Source: an uncultured Actinomycetes bacterium
GTDB taxonomy: Bacteria; Actinomycetota; Acidimicrobiia; IMCC26256; PALSA-555
NCBI GenBank assembly: GCA_903899845.1
Contig: CAIUKV010000141.1
Location: 1 to 57,377 of the forward strand
DNA: 57,377 bases
Direction: 5' to 3'
A program made the position numbers and the translations under genes. Positions 9,998 through 20,874 of this stretch are shown in pieces. The notes below the pieces were generated by a model, which saw nothing but the letters and a program-made list of their open reading frames with translations, was not told where the DNA came from and made no database searches. Every line of letters starts with the position of its first letter. The stretch's first letter is position 1.

Positions 9998-11269
9998 CTA
10001 CCGCGCAGCACCGCCCAGGCGGTCCGCGAACCACCCGGTCGCGAGCCGAGCCACCGCGTCGAGCGCACCCGGCTCCGAGAACAGGTGCCCCGCGCCCGGC
10101 ACCACGGCGAGGTCGTGGTCGGCGGTCAGGCGACGCGCGGCGTCCTGGTTCCAGGCCAGCACCTCGGGATCGGCGCCCCCGACGATCAGCAACGTGGGCG
10201 CCCGCACCCGGCCGAGGCGATCCCTGACGAGGTCGGGCCGGCCGCCCCGGGCCACCACCGCCCCGACCGGCGCACCGGGCTCGGCCGCCGCCCACAGCGC
10301 CACCGCGGCACCGGTGCTGGCCCCGAACCAGCCGACCGGCAGGCCGGGGAGCCGGTCGCGCACCCAGTCGGTGACCGCCAGCAGGTGGCGTCCCAGGCGG
10401 GCCGCGTCGAACGGCGTCGGCCCGTCCGGTGCCTCGAGGTCGACCCGCAGGGTCGCGAACCCCGCCGCCCCGAGCGCGTCGGCGACGTGGCGGTTGCGGG
10501 GCGAGTGGCGCCCACTGCCACTCCCGTGCGCGAAGACCACGACCGCCGACGGCGCCGGCGGCACCGCCAGCTCACCGGCGAGACCGCCACCGACGCCGGG
10601 CACCACCACCGACGCAGTCGTCCCGGGACCCGGATCGGCGAGCAGCCGGACCACGTCGGCGTCGGTCGTGGGCGTGAAGTCCCCGTACCACTGCCCCACC
10701 GCCACGAACGCCGGGGGTGCGGCCAGGCACACCACCGCATCGGCGGCGTCGGCCTCGTCCCGGAGAGCCGCCAGCGACCCGGGCGCGGCCACCGGCACCG
10801 CGAGCACGACCCGCCGGGCCCCGCGCGCCCGGGCGACGGCCACCGCGGCCCGCGCCGTGCCCCCGGTCGCCAGCCCGTCGTCGACGACGATCACCGTCCG
10901 GCCCGCGAGCGGCACCGCCGGTCGGACCGCCCGGAACCGCCGGGCGCGCGCCTCGACCTCGGCCTGCTCGCGCCGCCGGACGGCGGCGAACGCGTCGGCG
11001 GCGACCCCGACGGCGTCGGCCACCGCATCCGTGCGCACGCACACGCCGTCCTCGCCCACCGCGCCCATCCCCAGCTCGGGTTGGGTCGGGACGCCGAGCT
11101 TGCGGACGACGATCACGTCGAGCGGCGCGCCCAGCGCCCGCGCGACCTCGGCGGCCACCGGGACGCCACCGCGGGGCAGTCCCACGACGACCGGGACCTC
11201 CGCCGCCAGCGGTGCCAGCGCAGCGGCGAGGCGGCGCCCCGCCTCGCGTCGGTCGGTGAACGTGGGCAT
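9998..11269 (-). CDS. Phosphoribosyltransferase - dienelactone-hydrolase-like fusion (Rv0571c-like)
   Basis: MPTFTDRREAGRRLA...VVVGLPRGGVPVAAEVA; VIVVDDGLATGGT PRTase loop; C-terminal half with VVFAHGSGSGRHSPRNRHVADAL and GWFGASTGAAVAL hydrolase motifs. Confidence 0.9.
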   Translation of the reverse strand: MPTFTDRREAGRRLAAALAPLAAEVPVVVGLPRGGVPVAAEVARALGAPLDVIVVRKLGVPTQPELGMGAVGEDGVCVRTDAVADAVGVAADAFAAVRRREQAEVEARARRFRAVRPAVPLAGRTVIVVDDGLATGGTARAAVAVARARGARRVVLAVPVAAPGSLAALRDEADAADAVVCLAAPPAFVAVGQWYGDFTPTTDADVVRLLADPGPGTTASVVVPGVGGGLAGELAVPPAPSAVVVFAHGSGSGRHSPRNRHVADALGAAGFATLRVDLEAPDGPTPFDAARLGRHLLAVTDWVRDRLPGLPVGWFGASTGAAVALWAAAEPGAPVGAVVARGGRPDLVRDRLGRVRAPTLLIVGGADPEVLAWNQDAARRLTADHDLAVVPGAGHLFSEPGALDAVARLATGWFADRLGGAAR

Positions 11270-11326
11270 CGTCGGTCCGGTCCCGGTGGTCAACCCGGTC
11301 AGCGTGCCCGGCCCCGTCGGCGGCGT

Positions 11327-11348
11327 CCCAGGGTCGTTGGCCCCTGGG
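11327..11348. promoter_or_regulatory. Candidate DosR-box-like near-palindrome
   Basis: cccaGGGTCgttgGCCCCtggg: GGGNC-N4-GNCCC core (11331-11344) within CCCAGGG/CCCTGGG inverted arms; centred about 42 nt upstream of GTG 11380 with TAGGTT (11368-11373) between. Confidence 0.4.
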
Positions 11349-11379
11349 GGCCTCCCGCACCCGGTCGTAGGTTCGGCCG

Positions 11380-12849
11380 GTGGACCCCGCCCGGCGCGAG
11401 ACCCACACCGCAGTGGTGGTCCTGGTCGGCGACCGCGCCTACAAGGTGAAGAAGCCGGTCCGGCTGGCCTTCCTCGACTTCTCGACCCTCGCGGCCCGGC
11501 GCGCCGCCGCCGCACGCGAGATCGCGCTGAACCGGCGGCTCTCCCCCGACGTCTACCTCGGGATCGGCACCTGGCACGACCCCGGCGAGCCCGGCGACCC
11601 CACCCCCGACGCCGGGGAGCCGGTGGTGGTGATGCGCCGCATGCCCGACGACCGGCGCCTCGCCACCCTCGTGGATCACCCGGACCCGGCGCGCGCCGGG
11701 ATGCGGGCCGAGATCCGGGCCGTCGCCCGCCGGATCGCCGCCTTCCACGCCCGCGCTGCGCGCTCGCAGGCGATCGACACCGCCGGCCGGCCCGAGACCG
11801 TGCGCGCGAAGTTCCTCGCGGACTGGGTGCAGCTGCGGGTGCTGGTGCGCGACCCCGACCGCGCGGTGCAGGTCGCGACCGTGGGTCGGCTCGGACGCGC
11901 GTACCTCGCCGGACGGGCGCCACTCCTCGCCGACCGGATCCGGTCCGGCTGCGTCGTCGACGGTCACGGCGACCTGCTCGCCGACGACATCTTCTGCCTC
12001 GACGACGGGCCCCGGATCCTCGACTGCCTGGAGTTCGACGACCGGCTCCGGTGGGGCGACGTCCTCGCCGACGTCGCCTTCCTCGCCATGGACCTCGAGC
12101 GGCTCGGGGCCGCGCCCCTCGCCGACGCCCTGCTCGCCGACTACCGGGAGTTCGCCGGCGGGACCCACCCGTCGTCGCTCACGCACTTCCACGTCGGCGC
12201 GCGGGCGCTCGTGCGGGCCAAGATCGCGGCCCTGCGCGACCGTCAGGGCGACCCGGACGCCGGGTCCGACGTCCGGGTCCTGCTCGACCTCGCCGTTGCG
12301 CACCTCGAGCGAGGCCGCATCACGTGCGTGCTCGTCGGGGGCGGGCCCGGCACCGGGAAGTCGACCCTCGCCCACGCCCTCGCGCCCGGCCTCGACGCCG
12401 TGGTCCTCGCCGCCGACGAGGTCCGCAAGGAGCTCGCCGGGCTGCCGCACGACGCCGCGGCCACCGCCGGGTACCGAGCCGGGATCTACACGGACGCGCA
12501 CACCACGGCCACGTACACCGAGATGATCGCCCGGGCCCGGCACCTCCTGACCCACGGGACGAGCGTGGTGCTCGACGCATCCTGGTCGCACGCCGCCCAC
12601 CGCGAGGCGGCCCGCGCCATGGCTGCTGCGACCCACAGCGAGGTGGCCGAGCTCGAATGCGTCGTGGCCCCCGGAGTCGCGGCGACCCGGATCGCCCGCC
12701 GGCGGCCCCACGCACCCTCCGACGCCACCCCGGCGGTCGCGACGGCGATGCGGTCCGCGGCGGCACCGTGGCCCTCCGCGGTGCGGATCGACACCGACGC
12801 CCCCCGGGCCACCGTCGTGGCCGCCGCCCGGCGCGCGGTCCGGCGCTGA
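11380..12849 (+). CDS. Aminoglycoside phosphotransferase-like + P-loop (AAA/zeta-toxin-like) kinase fusion (Rv2004c-like)
   Basis: VDPARRETHTAVVVLVGDRAYKVKKPVRLAFLDFSTL...VVDGHGDLLADDIFCLDDG...; C-terminal Walker A VLVGGGPGTGKSTLAHAL. Confidence 0.9.
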   Translation: MDPARRETHTAVVVLVGDRAYKVKKPVRLAFLDFSTLAARRAAAAREIALNRRLSPDVYLGIGTWHDPGEPGDPTPDAGEPVVVMRRMPDDRRLATLVDHPDPARAGMRAEIRAVARRIAAFHARAARSQAIDTAGRPETVRAKFLADWVQLRVLVRDPDRAVQVATVGRLGRAYLAGRAPLLADRIRSGCVVDGHGDLLADDIFCLDDGPRILDCLEFDDRLRWGDVLADVAFLAMDLERLGAAPLADALLADYREFAGGTHPSSLTHFHVGARALVRAKIAALRDRQGDPDAGSDVRVLLDLAVAHLERGRITCVLVGGGPGTGKSTLAHALAPGLDAVVLAADEVRKELAGLPHDAAATAGYRAGIYTDAHTTATYTEMIARARHLLTHGTSVVLDASWSHAAHREAARAMAAATHSEVAELECVVAPGVAATRIARRRPHAPSDATPAVATAMRSAAAPWPSAVRIDTDAPRATVVAAARRAVRR

Positions 12850-12894
12850 CGCCGTCCCCCCGGTCCGGCGACCCGGGACCCCGCCCCCGGCGAC

Positions 12895-13686
12895 TCAGGC
12901 GGGGGTCGGCGCGTCAGCCCCGACGACGAGCCCGTAGTGGCCGTCGTAGCGCCGGTAGCACACGCAGCCCCGACCCGAGCCCGGATCGACGAAGAAGACG
13001 AAGGGCGCGTCGGAGGCGTCGAGGAGCGCCGTGGCCTCGGCCACGCTCCCGACCGGCACCGGGTCGCGACGGACCCGCACCGGCGCCGCGATCACCTCGT
13101 CGGGGACGGGCCCGGCGCACCACAGCTCGTAGCCGCCGGCGGCCCGGTGCACGACGCAGTCCACCGCGTCGGTGACGTCGCGGAACAGGAAGAAGTCGTG
13201 GTCGAGCCGCTCGAGGTCGTCGACCGCCTCGTCGATGCTCTGGGCGGCGAGCCCGTAGGACTTGCGCACCACGACCTCGCGCTCGTCGACCGGTCGCGGG
13301 TGGTGCGCCGGCCGCCGGGCCGGCGGGTCACCGTGCTGCCAGGCGACAGGGTCCCGGTGGCGCAGGTGCGCGTCGCGGTCGTGGTGCAGGGCGCGGTCGA
13401 CCACCCGGCGCAGGCGCCCCTCGAGGAGGTCCGCGGCCTCGTGCATCGTGGACGCGGCCACGTGGGCCCGCAGCACTCGGCCGTCGGCGTCCACGGTCGC
13501 CTTCGCGACGCTGGGACGGGCCCGGGCCGGATCGCGCTCCTGGCGCAGCTCGAGCCGGGCGAAGCGCACCGGCCCCGGACACGTCCGGACCACGTGGCGG
13601 AGCTTGCCCACCGCGTACTCCCGGTCCGTCGCGGTCACCGCCCCGACGACGTGCACCGCCGGCTCGAACCCGTGATCCGTCGTCAT
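12895..13686 (-). CDS. HPF/S30AE-family ribosome hibernation factor with two C-terminal domain copies (Rv0079/RafH-like)
   Basis: MTTDHGFEPAVHVVGAVTATDREYAVGKLRHVV...; REVVVRKSYGLAAQSIDEAVDDLERLDHDFFLFRD..VDCVVHRAAGGYELW is an S30AE_C-type domain, followed by a second copy VRVRRDPVPVGSVAEATALLDASDAPFVFFVDPGSGRGCVCYRRYDGHYGLV. Confidence 0.85.
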   Translation of the reverse strand: MTTDHGFEPAVHVVGAVTATDREYAVGKLRHVVRTCPGPVRFARLELRQERDPARARPSVAKATVDADGRVLRAHVAASTMHEAADLLEGRLRRVVDRALHHDRDAHLRHRDPVAWQHGDPPARRPAHHPRPVDEREVVVRKSYGLAAQSIDEAVDDLERLDHDFFLFRDVTDAVDCVVHRAAGGYELWCAGPVPDEVIAAPVRVRRDPVPVGSVAEATALLDASDAPFVFFVDPGSGRGCVCYRRYDGHYGLVVGADAPTPA

Positions 13687-13707
13687 CGACCCTCCTCGGC
13701 CCGTCCA

Positions 13708-13724
13708 CGACCGGCATCCGGTCG
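13708..13724. promoter_or_regulatory. Perfect inverted repeat CGACCGG-cat-CCGGTCG (operator or terminator)
   Basis: 7-bp perfect arms, 3-nt spacer, 22 bp upstream of the HPF start and downstream of the thiolase stop. Confidence 0.45.
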
Positions 13725-13741
13725 GCGACGCGCCGCCGGGG

Positions 13742-15887
<2,146 letters not shown>

Positions 15888-15973
15888 ACGTTGTCCGCTC
15901 CGTCCCGCTCCGTTCCGTCCCGCTCCGTACCGAGCCGAGCCGTCCCGGCCCGGCCGAGCCCCAGGAGGCCGTC

Positions 15974-17086
15974 GTGCCCATTCCCGAGCAGCGTGACCTC
16001 GAGGCCACCCGGGGCGTCCTCGGGCCCTGGTTCGCCCGGAGCTACGGCTGGCGCGACGTCGAGGTCGGGCCGATCCAGGGGCCGGCCCTGACCGGGTTCT
16101 CGAACGAGACGCTCCTCATGGACGTGACCGCGACCTGGGCCGACGGCGGTCGGCGCACCCGGGGACTCGTGGTGCGCGTCCAGCCCACCGCCCACACGGT
16201 GTTCCTCGAGTCGGACTTCGAGTGGCAGTACCGGGTGCTGGAGATCCTGGGCACCCGAACCGCGCTGCCCGTTCCCGTGGTGCGGTCGTTCGAGGCGGAC
16301 CCGGCGATCCTCGGCGCCCCGTTCTTCGTGATGGACCGCATCGACGGCGCCCGGGTCCCGGCCGACAGCCCGCCCTACACCAGCTCGGGCTGGGTGCACG
16401 ACGACTGCACACCCGAGCAGCGCCGGGCGCTCGTGACCAACGGACTCGACGCGCTCGCCGCCGTCCACGCGCTCGACTGGCACGGCCTCGGTCTCGACTT
16501 CCTCGACAAGCCGCAGTACGGCGCCCGGGGCTTCGAGCAGCAGCTGCGGTACTACGAGGCGTCGTTCGACTGGGCCGCACGCGACGAGGAGCAGCCCACG
16601 GTCCGGGCCGCGCTCGACTGGGTCCGGGCCCACGCGCCGGCCATGGACCCCGAGATCACGGTCTGCTGGGGTGACGCCCGCATCAACAACCAGCTGTTCG
16701 ACGACGAGTGCGCGGTCGTCGCCGTGCTCGACTGGGAGATGGTCACCCTCGCCGACCCGATGATGGACCTGGGTTGGTGGCTGTTCCTCGACCGCCACTT
16801 CCACGAGGGTCTGCGCTGCGAGCGTCTGCCCGGGTTCCCGACCCGCGAGGAGATGGTGGCCCACTACGAGGCGGCATCGGGGCGCACCGCCCGTGATCTC
16901 CACTTCTACGAGGTGTTCGCCGGCGTGCGCTTCGGGGTGGTGATGATGCAGATCCGCAACCTGCTGGTCGAGTTCGAGCTGCTCCCCCCCGATTCCGACA
17001 TGGGTCGCAACAACGCGGTCACCCACTGCCTCGCCGACCTCCTCGACCTGCCGAGCCCCGGCGACTTCACCCCGCTCTGGGGCTGA
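15974..17086 (+). CDS. Phosphotransferase family protein (APH-fold)
   Basis: VPIPEQRDLEATRGVLG...TGFSNETLLMDV; VCWGDARINNQLFDDECAVVAVLDWEMVTLADPMMDLGWW. Confidence 0.92.
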   Translation: MPIPEQRDLEATRGVLGPWFARSYGWRDVEVGPIQGPALTGFSNETLLMDVTATWADGGRRTRGLVVRVQPTAHTVFLESDFEWQYRVLEILGTRTALPVPVVRSFEADPAILGAPFFVMDRIDGARVPADSPPYTSSGWVHDDCTPEQRRALVTNGLDALAAVHALDWHGLGLDFLDKPQYGARGFEQQLRYYEASFDWAARDEEQPTVRAALDWVRAHAPAMDPEITVCWGDARINNQLFDDECAVVAVLDWEMVTLADPMMDLGWWLFLDRHFHEGLRCERLPGFPTREEMVAHYEAASGRTARDLHFYEVFAGVRFGVVMMQIRNLLVEFELLPPDSDMGRNNAVTHCLADLLDLPSPGDFTPLWG

Positions 17087-17093
17087 CCCGACG

Positions 17094-17969
17094 GTGTCGT
17101 TCGCGACCGCGCGCGCCGGAGGCGTCGTCGACCTCATGGTCGGGCTGCCGCCCGCGCCCGGCGACCTCGCGTGGCGCGACTCCCTGCGCCCACTGCTCAA
17201 GGACGCGGACTCGCTCCAGGGCTTCGCCCACCCGGCCTCGTACATGTTCAAGAACCTGCCGAGCGAGCGCTTCGCCGACGATCCGCCGCGCGCCGTGCTC
17301 GAGGCGATGGACCGCTACGGGGTGACCCGGGCGCTCATCGGGGTCGCTCCCGACGACGACACCGCGGTGCGGGCCCTGCGCACCCACCCCGACCGCTTCC
17401 TCGGCGCCGTCTCGGTGGACCCCAACGCCGGCACCGCCGGGATCCGGGCCCTGCGCCGGGCGGTCGAGGACCTCGGGGTCCGGGCCGCCGCGGCCCTGCC
17501 GGCCGGGGGGCTGCCGCCCCGGTCCGTCGACGACCCCGTCTGGTTCCCCGTGTACGCCACCTGCATCGACCTCGGGATCCCGTTCATGCCCTGCATGGGG
17601 GTCCCCGGGCCCCGCGTCCCGTTCGCCCCCCAGCACGTGATGGGCCTCGACCGGGTCTGCTTCGAGTTCCCCGAGCTCGTGGTCGTCACCCGCCACGGCT
17701 GCGAGCCCTGGGAGGCGTTGATGGTGAAGCTCATGGTCAAGTGGCCCAACCTCCACTACTCGACCTCGGCGTTCGCCCCGAAGCACTACCCGCGCGCCAT
17801 CGTCGAGTACGCCAACACCCGGGGCGCCGACCGGGTCTGCTACGCCGGGTACTTCCCCATGGGCCTCTCCTACGAGCAGATCTTCGAGCAGCTGCCGGGG
17901 GTCGGCTTCCGGGACCACGTCTGGCCCCAGTTCCTGCGCGGGAACGCCGAGCGGATCTTCGGGCTCTGA
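17094..17969 (+). CDS. Amidohydrolase family protein
   Basis: VDLMVGLPPAPGDLAWRDSLRPLLKDADS...FLGAVSVDPNAGTAGIRALRRAV...FLRGNAERIFGL. Confidence 0.88.
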   Translation: MSFATARAGGVVDLMVGLPPAPGDLAWRDSLRPLLKDADSLQGFAHPASYMFKNLPSERFADDPPRAVLEAMDRYGVTRALIGVAPDDDTAVRALRTHPDRFLGAVSVDPNAGTAGIRALRRAVEDLGVRAAAALPAGGLPPRSVDDPVWFPVYATCIDLGIPFMPCMGVPGPRVPFAPQHVMGLDRVCFEFPELVVVTRHGCEPWEALMVKLMVKWPNLHYSTSAFAPKHYPRAIVEYANTRGADRVCYAGYFPMGLSYEQIFEQLPGVGFRDHVWPQFLRGNAERIFGL

Positions 17970-18040
17970 CCCGGAGGGCCGACCCGGCGGTGCCGGGACC
18001 GAACCCCGGATCGCCGACCGGTGCTGGATAGGATCTGCCC

Positions 18041-18166
18041 ATGTCACCGGTTGCCGTGGGCGCACGCCTGAAGTGCGAGAAGTGTGAGACCGAGGTGATC
18101 GTCGTCAAGGGCACCGACGGCGACGTGTCGTGCTGCGGGCAGCCGCTCGCCGCGCGGGAGGGCTGA
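18041..18166 (+). CDS. Desulforedoxin-like mini-protein (C4, 41 aa)
   Basis: Manual translation MSPVAVGARLKCEKCETEVIVVKGTDGDVSCCGQPLAAREG; CxxC...CCG pattern; TAGGAT 6 nt before ATG. Below the ORF-track size cutoff. Confidence 0.85.
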   Translation: MSPVAVGARLKCEKCETEVIVVKGTDGDVSCCGQPLAAREG

Positions 18167-18167
18167 G

Positions 18168-18311
18168 ATGGCGAACCTGCTCGGAAAGCGGTACGTGTGC
18201 GCCGAGTGCGAGGCCACCGTGCTCGTGACGAAGGCGGGCGAAGGCTCGCTCACGTGCCACGGCCAGGCCATGGAGCCGGCCACCGCCAAGCCCCTCCCGT
18301 CCTCCGACTGA
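18168..18311 (+). CDS. Desulforedoxin-like mini-protein with C3H site (47 aa)
   Basis: Manual translation MANLLGKRYVCAECEATVLVTKAGEGSLTCHGQPMEPATAKPLPSSD; CxxC...CHGQPM; 1 nt after the preceding stop. Confidence 0.85.
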   Translation: MANLLGKRYVCAECEATVLVTKAGEGSLTCHGQAMEPATAKPLPSSD

Positions 18312-18333
18312 GCCTGCGGCGCCGGACGCGCCC

Positions 18334-19371
18334 GTGCCGGTCGTCGACCTCGACCCCGGCCTGGTCGCGGCCGGGCCCGCCGCGGTGGGTGCCGCGCTCG
18401 CCGACCGGATCGGCGAGCCGCTGCTCGTGCGCTTCCCCGCCGACGGGCTCGCCGGGGCCGACGAGCGGCTCCTGCGGCCGTGGCTGCGGACCGCGCCGGT
18501 CGCCACCCTCGGCGTGGGCGAGGCCCCCCGGGCCTACCGCGACGCCCTCGACTGCTGGGTGGGCGACGCCGCGACCGCCGGACGCCTCGGCGACGGCTTC
18601 GACCGGGCCCCCCTCGCCGCGCTGACCGCGGCGCTCCTCGTGCGCTCCGCCCCCACCGGGGTGTGGCCGGGTCTCGTGGCCGAGAGCACCGCCTACTCGA
18701 TGCTCCAGGGGGGTCCCGAGTTCGCGGCCTGGCGGGCCTCCCGCACCGCCACCCCCGCCGATGCCCCCACCCTGGACGCCGACGACGCCCCCCGGGTCCG
18801 GGTGCGCGTGGAGCACGGGCACACGGTGGTCACGCTCACCCGCCCGGCCCGCCACAACGCCGTCGACGTCCGTCTGCGCGACGAGCTCGACGCCGCCCTC
18901 GGGACCTTGGCGGAGGCCCGGGGCCCGGTCATCCTGCGGGGCGAGGGGCCGTCGTGGTGCTCGGGGGGCGACCTCGACGAGTTCGCCACCTTCCCCGACC
19001 CGGCCCGTGCACACCTGGTGCGGCTCACCCGGTCGCTGGCCGGCCGCGTCCACGCGCTCGAGCGCCGCCTCGTCGTCGCGGTCCACGGCGCGTGCCTGGG
19101 CGCCGGGATCGAGCTGGCCGCGTTCGCGGCCCGCGTCGTCGCCGCCGACGACGTCCGCATCGGGCTGCCCGAGCTCGGCCTCGGGCTCGTCCCCGGCGCG
19201 GGGGGCACGGTGTCGATCCCCCGCCGGGCCGGGCGGTCCACGCTGCTGCGCCTGCTGTGGGCCGGGGATCCGATCGACGCGCACCGGGCCCGACGCTGGG
19301 GGCTCGTCGACGAGGTGGTGCCCCCCGCCCGTCTGGTCGAGCGGAGCCACGAGCTCGCGGCCGAGCTGTGA
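18334..19371 (+). CDS. Enoyl-CoA hydratase/isomerase family protein
   Basis: VTLTRPARHNAVDVRLRDEL; LRGEGPSWCSGGDLDEF; HGACLGAGIELAAFA. Confidence 0.92.
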   Translation: MPVVDLDPGLVAAGPAAVGAALADRIGEPLLVRFPADGLAGADERLLRPWLRTAPVATLGVGEAPRAYRDALDCWVGDAATAGRLGDGFDRAPLAALTAALLVRSAPTGVWPGLVAESTAYSMLQGGPEFAAWRASRTATPADAPTLDADDAPRVRVRVEHGHTVVTLTRPARHNAVDVRLRDELDAALGTLAEARGPVILRGEGPSWCSGGDLDEFATFPDPARAHLVRLTRSLAGRVHALERRLVVAVHGACLGAGIELAAFAARVVAADDVRIGLPELGLGLVPGAGGTVSIPRRAGRSTLLRLLWAGDPIDAHRARRWGLVDEVVPPARLVERSHELAAEL

Positions 19372-19416
19372 ACCCGCGTCGCCGTGCACCGTGCGCAGCG
19401 CGCGGGAGGCAGGAGC

Positions 19417-20193
19417 TCAGAGGCCGAGGAACGACCCGCCGTCGCACACGACGGTCTGGCCCGTGACGTAGCCGGCCGCGGGGCCGGCGAGGAACACCGC
19501 CACCCCTCCGATGTCGCGCTCGGCGTCGCCGATCCGACCGAGCGCGGTGCGTCGCTCGACCGCGGTCTTGAGCTCGGGCCGGGCGGTGAACGCCCCGGCG
19601 AGCGACGGCGTCTCGGCCACCGGGGCGATGCAGTTCACGGTGACGCCGTGCGGTCCCCACTCGCGGGCCAGGCTCTTGGCCAACGCCCGCTGCGCGGCCT
19701 TCACCGCGCCGTAGACGGGGATCGCCGCACTCCCCTCCACCCCGGCCGGGGAGGTGACCAGGAGGAGCCGGCCCGCGGTCCCGGCGGCGATGAGGTGGGG
19801 GGCGGTGAGCTGCGCGGCCAGGAACGACCCCCACACCGCCGTGCGCGAGTTCTCGTGCCACAGGTCGGGGTCGAGGTCCTCGATCCGGTGGGCCCGGCCG
19901 CCCGAGAACGCGTTGTGGACCATGATCTCGAGTCCGCCGTACCGGGCGACGGTGGCGTCGACGCAGGCGGCGAGCGCCTCCCGATCGGTGCAGTCGGTCT
20001 CGATGCACACCGCCTCGTGGCCGGCGGCGCGGATCGCTGCGGCCACCGGCTCGCCGGTCTCGGCCCGGCGAGCGGCGACGACGACGTTCACCCCGGCCGC
20101 GGCGAGCGCCCGGGCGATGCCCTCGCCCACGCCCTGCCCCGCGCCGGTGACGACCGCGGTCCGCCCGGCGAGGCTCCGCTCCGCGGGGCTCAT
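19417..20193 (-). CDS. SDR family oxidoreductase
   Basis: GRTAVVTGAGQGVGEGIARAL; YGAVKAAQRALAK; GYVTGQTVVCDGGSFLGL. Confidence 0.94.
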   Translation of the reverse strand: MSPAERSLAGRTAVVTGAGQGVGEGIARALAAAGVNVVVAARRAETGEPVAAAIRAAGHEAVCIETDCTDREALAACVDATVARYGGLEIMVHNAFSGGRAHRIEDLDPDLWHENSRTAVWGSFLAAQLTAPHLIAAGTAGRLLLVTSPAGVEGSAAIPVYGAVKAAQRALAKSLAREWGPHGVTVNCIAPVAETPSLAGAFTARPELKTAVERRTALGRIGDAERDIGGVAVFLAGPAAGYVTGQTVVCDGGSFLGL

Positions 20194-20861
20194 CCCGCCA
20201 TCCAGACACCGCCGTCGGCGGGCACGGTCACCCCGGTCACGAAGTGCGCCGACTCCCCGAGGAGCCAGGCCACCACCGGCGCCAGGTCGAGCGCCGGATC
20301 GCCCGGACCCCCGAGGGCCGGGGGCGACAGCGCGAGCTCCGGGCTGCGCACCCCCGTCGGCTCGTGCTCCGGTGCCGGTACGACCACGTTGACGCGCACC
20401 CCGTCGGGACCCCACTGCCGGGCCGCCGACTTCGCCAGCACCCGGACCCCCTCGGCCGCGGCCGCGTACGGCGCGAGCCCCGCGGCCCCGGCCAGGCCCA
20501 CCATCGAGCCCACGACGACGATCGCGCCGCCGGTCGGCCGCAGCACCGCGTAGGCCGCACCGAGCACGGTCAGGGTCCGGCCGAGCGTGCGCTCCCACAC
20601 CGCGTCGAACCCCCCGTCGTCCACCTCGGTGATCGGCATCCGCACCCCGGCGTCGGGCTCGAGCGCGACGTGCACCACCCCGCCGACCCGCCCGTGGTCG
20701 CGCAGTACGACGGCGAGAGCGGCGTCGACCGCGCCGCGGTCGTCGAGCGCGGCCACGGGGAGATCGACGACGGTCGCCCCGGCCGCGGCGAGCCCGGCGG
20801 CGAGGCCGGCGCGCAGGCCCGGGACGGCGGCCCCGGTGACGACGACCGGACCGGAGACCAC
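20190..20861 (-). CDS. SDR family protein (divergent)
   Basis: VVSGPVVVTGAAVPGLRAGLA...YAAAAEGVRVLAKSAARQWGPDGVRVN...FVTGVTVPADGGVWMAG; 4-nt overlap with downstream SDR. Confidence 0.85.
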   Translation of the reverse strand: MVSGPVVVTGAAVPGLRAGLAAGLAAAGATVVDLPVAALDDRGAVDAALAVVLRDHGRVGGVVHVALEPDAGVRMPITEVDDGGFDAVWERTLGRTLTVLGAAYAVLRPTGGAIVVVGSMVGLAGAAGLAPYAAAAEGVRVLAKSAARQWGPDGVRVNVVVPAPEHEPTGVRSPELALSPPALGGPGDPALDLAPVVAWLLGESAHFVTGVTVPADGGVWMAG

Positions 20862-20874
20862 GCGCGGGCGCCGG

